Assembly: GCA_963744935.1 (NCBI GenBank) | Contig: CAVUVM010000004.1 | Span: 682,001-746,000, forward strand | Direction of reading: 5' to 3' | Length of the DNA: 64,000 bases | Origin: Bog-473 sp963744935 | GTDB lineage: Bacteria; Actinomycetota; Acidimicrobiia; Acidimicrobiales; RAAP-2 | Shown: piece by piece, positions 60,829 through 64,000 of the stretch | Position numbering within the stretch: the first letter of the stretch is position 1 | How the letters are laid out: each line of letters opens with the position of its first letter | Notes under the pieces: generated by a model | What the model was told of the DNA's origin: nothing | Databases searched by the model: none | What the model saw: only the letters and a program-made list of their open reading frames with translations | Made by a program: the position numbers and the translations under genes

Positions 60829-62916
60829 ATGACGCACCGCAGAGGGTCTCATGGCACGGCCGACTCCCTCAGGCGGACACTCGGCACGGTTCTGGCCGCG
60901 TTGGCCTTGCTGTTTAGCGGCGTGCTGACGGTCGTCACCCAGAGCACGAGCGGTGCTGCCACGTCCGGATGGTCCGTCTCGACCGTCCCAGGTAGTGGTG
61001 TGGACGACGTGCTTCTCGGGACCGCCTGCACCAGCGGGACGCAGTGCTTCGCCGCCGGTGTCACCCTCGGCGACCTCAACTCCGGGAACACCACGCCCAC
61101 GCCGATCATCGACTCATTCGATGGTTCAAGCTGGACCTACGGCACGGGAGCTCCTCTTCCGGCGGGAGACGAAGGTGCCCTCTTCAATATCGCCTGCGCC
61201 AGCCCGGTGGACTGCTGGGCCGTCGGGACCGAGACCGAGGTGGGCGGCAACGGGAACTCGACCGGCGCGCTTGTCGAGAACTGGAACGGCACCGCCTGGT
61301 CGGTCGTGCCGACCCCGACACCCAGCGGCGACGGGGTCGTAGGCGCGTTCCTCCAGGGGATCACTTGCACGGCACCGTCGGAGTGCATCGCCGTCGGCTA
61401 CACCACTGACATCAATGGGGGGAACCTCAACGATCTGATCGAGCAGTGGAACGGGACGTCATGGACCATCGTCCCCGGTGCCGTTACTGGGCAGACCTAC
61501 GACCAGCTCATGCGTGTCGAGTGCCTCAGCGCCGACAACTGCTGGGCGGTGGGCAACGCCGGACCCGCACAGCAAGAGCCGAATTTCCTGCCTATCTATC
61601 CCGGCGCGGTCGGTGACCAGGGCCTGATCGAGCACTGGGACGGGTCGTCCTGGACGGTAGTGCCGAGCACGGTCGAACCGTCACCGGGCGGCGGCTTCCT
61701 TTATGGCATCGAGTGTCTCTCCGCCAGCGACTGCTGGGCCTCAGGCACCGTCACCGATTCCACCGGCCAGGGGTCGGGCCTCTTGATGGAGCAGTGGAAC
61801 GGCTCAGCATGGACCGACGTCTCGAGCGCGGTCCCCGTGCCGAGCGGGACGTCGGGAGGGGCAATCTTGAGCAGCATCTCATGCGTCGGACCAGCGGCAT
61901 GCTGGGCCGCGGGTTCCTACGGCACCTTCGGCGGCGGTGGGGGCAACGGCTTCCAGCCCCAAGCTTTCATCGAGTACTGGAACGGTTCGTCATGGTCGAT
62001 CGAGCCGAGCCCGGAGGTCGGTCCGATCGATCTCCTGAACTCGGTGTCGTGCGTCGCTGGCGTGGGGTGCACCGCCGTGGGCACCACTGCGACCGAAGGG
62101 AACGGGAACGATCCGGGGCTGCGCTCCTTCGTGGAGCAGATGACCTTCCCGCCGGCAACGAGCCAGGGCTACCTCCTGGCCGCCCGTGACGGAGGTGTCT
62201 TCTCCTACGGGACGGCCGCGTTTCACGGTTCTATGGGCGGTCAGCATCTCAATGCGCCCATCGTCGGCATGGCCTCGACGCCCGACGGCGACGCCTACTG
62301 GTTGGTGGCCAGCGACGGTGGCGTGTTCGCCTTCGGGGACGCGTCGTTCTACGGCTCCATGGGCGGGAAGCACCTCAACGCCCCGATTGTCGGCATGGCA
62401 TCGACGTCCGACGGAAAGGGCTACTGGCTGGTGGCCTCTGACGGCGGCGTGTTCGCCTTCGGGGACGCGTCATTCGCCGGGTCGATGGGTGGCAAGCCGC
62501 TCAACGCGCCTGTTGTCGGCATCGCAGCTGGAGCGTCGGGCGGCTACTGGCTCGTGGCTTCCGACGGCGGAATCTTCAGCTTCGGCACCAACTTCTATGG
62601 TTCAACGGGCAGCCTGCACCTGGTCTCGGCGGTCACGGGCATGGCAGCGAGCGCCGACGGACTCGGCTACTGGCTGGTTGGAGGTGACGGCGGAGTATTC
62701 ACGTACGGCGACGCCAGCTATCACGGGTCGGTGCCCGGCCAGGGCATCGTGGGGCGACCCAGCGTCGTCGGCGTGGTAGCCACCCCGAGCGGTCAGGGCT
62801 ACTGGCTGACCGGCAGCAACGGTGCCGTGTACTCCTACGGAGACGCCACGTTTCTCGGGGCGCCTGACGCGTCGCAGCTAGTGGCACCGATCACCGGGAT
62901 CGCCGCGTCACCCTGA
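60829..62916 (+). CDS. secreted protein with seven Cys-pair repeats and a propeller-like repeat array
   Basis: 695 residues starting at 60829. A signal peptide is present (RRTLGTVLAALALLFSGVLT, ending near residue 43). Residues about 55-435 hold seven repeats of roughly 55 residues, each with a Cys-x5-Cys pair (for example IACASPVDCWAVGTE, IECLSASDCWASGTV) and a following WNGxxW strand. Residues about 445-695 hold about six repeats of roughly 40 residues built on YWLVASDGGVFAFGDASFYG and GSMGGKHLNAPIVGMAS. The second repeat type is frequent in Acidimicrobiia and relatives and probably folds as a beta-propeller. No catalytic motif is visible; it may be a surface-binding or adhesion protein. 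Confidence 0.85.
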   Translation: MTHRRGSHGTADSLRRTLGTVLAALALLFSGVLTVVTQSTSGAATSGWSVSTVPGSGVDDVLLGTACTSGTQCFAAGVTLGDLNSGNTTPTPIIDSFDGSSWTYGTGAPLPAGDEGALFNIACASPVDCWAVGTETEVGGNGNSTGALVENWNGTAWSVVPTPTPSGDGVVGAFLQGITCTAPSECIAVGYTTDINGGNLNDLIEQWNGTSWTIVPGAVTGQTYDQLMRVECLSADNCWAVGNAGPAQQEPNFLPIYPGAVGDQGLIEHWDGSSWTVVPSTVEPSPGGGFLYGIECLSASDCWASGTVTDSTGQGSGLLMEQWNGSAWTDVSSAVPVPSGTSGGAILSSISCVGPAACWAAGSYGTFGGGGGNGFQPQAFIEYWNGSSWSIEPSPEVGPIDLLNSVSCVAGVGCTAVGTTATEGNGNDPGLRSFVEQMTFPPATSQGYLLAARDGGVFSYGTAAFHGSMGGQHLNAPIVGMASTPDGDAYWLVASDGGVFAFGDASFYGSMGGKHLNAPIVGMASTSDGKGYWLVASDGGVFAFGDASFAGSMGGKPLNAPVVGIAAGASGGYWLVASDGGIFSFGTNFYGSTGSLHLVSAVTGMAASADGLGYWLVGGDGGVFTYGDASYHGSVPGQGIVGRPSVVGVVATPSGQGYWLTGSNGAVYSYGDATFLGAPDASQLVAPITGIAASP

Positions 62917-63332
62917 GCCTGGCAACATGTGGCCGCTCGAGGCTCTATGTAGGGACATGCCTGCATCAGTGTCGTTAGGAACGACACCCGAACGTGGCAC
63001 ACTTCTTCCGAGCGGCTTGATCGCCGCCCCTCACCCACCCTGAGAGAGGGTTGGACTTCCTGGCGTTCCTGAACTGTCCTATTCAGTCAGCTCAGGGCAT
63101 TGGGTCGTCCAGCCCCGTCCGCGGCGCTCGGCCAAGCAAGGCAAAATGCTTGGGCAGGCGGATGAGCAATGCAACAGGCTTCTGTGACTATGTCGTGGTC
63201 GGGTAGGTCCACACGGCGGTGACCGGCTCCGCTCGGAGACACAATGACGTTCCAGTTGGAGACGCCAGCGCGAGCCTGCCGCCGGAGGCTCGCGTCCTCG
63301 TGAGACATCGTCGGACAAGGAGTGGAGGCCTC
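62917..63332. other. intergenic region without a recognisable gene
   Basis: 416 bases between two plus-strand genes. AAGGAGTGGAGG at its right end is the ribosome-binding site of the next gene. I see no RNA gene, no terminator with a T-run and no flagellar-type promoter. Confidence 0.55.
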
Positions 63333-64000
63333 ATGCGAGCGTGGCGAGTCGACCGGCCAGGAGAGCCGTCCCAGGTTCTGAGCCTCATCGACGTCCCGAT
63401 CCCCGAGCCCGGCGCGGGCCAGATCCGTGTCCGGGTGACTGCCGCGGGCATCGGCCTGCCTGACGTGCTCATGTGCCGTCACACCTACCCGTTGACGCCG
63501 TCAGGTGCATTCACTCCCGGACAAGAGGTCACGGGCGTCGTCAGTGCCGTGGGTCCAGGCGTCGACATGGCCCTCGGTACGACGGTCATGTCGATCTCCA
63601 GCTTCCTGGAGGGCTACGGCTCGTTTGCCGAGGAATGTCTGGCTCCCGCAGAATCGTCCTTCATCGTTCCATCCGGGCTGGCCGATGTCGACGCGGCCGG
63701 CTTCTGGATTCCCCACCTGACCGCGTGGATCGGCCTGGTCGACCGTGCTCGTCTCGAACAAGGCGAGTGGCTCGCAGTGCTCGGAGCGGCCGGTGGCAGC
63801 GGGATTGCTGCCGTACAGCTCGGCCGAGCTCTCGGAGCCCGGGTGATCGCGGTCGTGAGCGACGAGGCTCGGGCCGAGTTTTGCCGAGGCCTCGGCGCGG
63901 ACGAGACCATCAACCATCGAGACGGAGATCTGGCCGGCCGCATGCGGCAGATGACAGACGGCCACGGCGTGGATGCCGTCTACGACCCGGCTGGCGGACC
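63333..64000 (+). CDS. zinc-type alcohol dehydrogenase / quinone oxidoreductase, cut by the window end
   Basis: 222 codons are visible from ATG 63333. The MDR superfamily pattern is clear: LIDVPIPEPGAGQIRVRVTA at the N-terminus, GLPDVLMCRHTYP, PGQEVTGVVSAVGPGVD, then the nucleotide-binding motif LAVLGAAGGSGIAAVQLGRA and the GADETINHRDGDL segment. The cysteine and histidine ligands for catalytic zinc are absent (GIGLPDVL replaces the zinc-ligand position), so it is closer to NADPH:quinone oxidoreductases. The protein normally has about 320-330 residues, so one third lies outside the window. Confidence 0.9.
   Translation, partial: MRAWRVDRPGEPSQVLSLIDVPIPEPGAGQIRVRVTAAGIGLPDVLMCRHTYPLTPSGAFTPGQEVTGVVSAVGPGVDMALGTTVMSISSFLEGYGSFAEECLAPAESSFIVPSGLADVDAAGFWIPHLTAWIGLVDRARLEQGEWLAVLGAAGGSGIAAVQLGRALGARVIAVVSDEARAEFCRGLGADETINHRDGDLAGRMRQMTDGHGVDAVYDPAGG

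Noticed and set aside
63060..63080. TGAACTGT before the last gene as another flagellar-type promoter
   Set aside because: No CGT[A/T] box 14 bases downstream, and it is more than 250 bases from the gene.
1..64000. CRISPR arrays, tRNA or rRNA genes, insertion sequences, prophage or integrase genes
   Set aside because: I looked for direct-repeat arrays, tRNA T-loop sequences, transposase motifs and flanking repeats and found none.

Overview
This is a high-GC window from an actinobacterium. The gene set (Gram-positive flagellum without L/P rings, LivH-LivM and Opp-type ABC systems, Tat lipoprotein, a secreted protein with the tryptophan/glycine propeller repeats I associate with Acidimicrobiia) suggests class Acidimicrobiia, but that placement is inference from sequence alone.

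Layout. 1-10.7 kb, almost all minus strand: a peptide/nickel-type ABC transporter whose inner-membrane subunit and both ATPases are fused in one 1055-residue protein, its permease and binding protein, an SDR dehydrogenase, a MaoC-like hotdog protein and two branched-chain-amino-acid-type binding proteins. 11.0-14.5 kb, plus strand: a LivH-LivM fusion running into LivG across an apparent +1 frameshift, then LivF. 14.5-17.9 kb: a DUF2786-like small protein, a hypothetical protein and a tandem glycosyltransferase with TPR repeats. 17.9-47.8 kb: a nearly complete flagellar locus: FliA/WhiG-type sigma factor (minus), then flagellin, fliD, fliS, a small helical protein, flgB, flgC, fliE, fliF, fliG, fliH, fliI, fliJ, an NlpC/P60-transglycosylase, fliK, flgD, flgE, flbD, motA, motB, fliM, fliN, fliO, fliP, fliQ, fliR, flhB, flhA, an flhF-like gene, a small membrane protein, flgN, flgK, flgL, fliW, csrA. 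47.8-64 kb: unrelated accessory genes (HhH membrane protein, cNMP-binding/TrxR-like flavoprotein, berberine-bridge-type oxidase, VOC and GNAT proteins, truncated TMEM175, aromatic monooxygenase, alpha-galactosidase, another binding protein, a large secreted repeat protein, and the start of a zinc-type/quinone oxidoreductase).

Main result of the hunt. A two-box element, T[G/C][A/G]A[C/T]T[C/T]T-like, then exactly 14 bases, then CGT[A/T], lies before six transcription units: the glycosyltransferase, flagellin, flgB, flbD, flhA and flgN. I read it as the promoter of the local flagellar sigma factor. It ties the glycosyltransferase to the flagellar regulon and predicts leaderless mRNAs for flgN and the glycosyltransferase. 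The flagellin leader carries several GGA motifs and mutually exclusive hairpins that could hide its Shine-Dalgarno sequence, which fits the fliW-csrA pair at the far end of the locus.

Cautions. Four genes (livG, fliI, fliJ, flhF-like) need a one-base frame correction to give full-length family members; sequencing error is the simplest explanation. Starts are chosen by eye. No searches were run, so all family assignments rest on recognised motifs and context.
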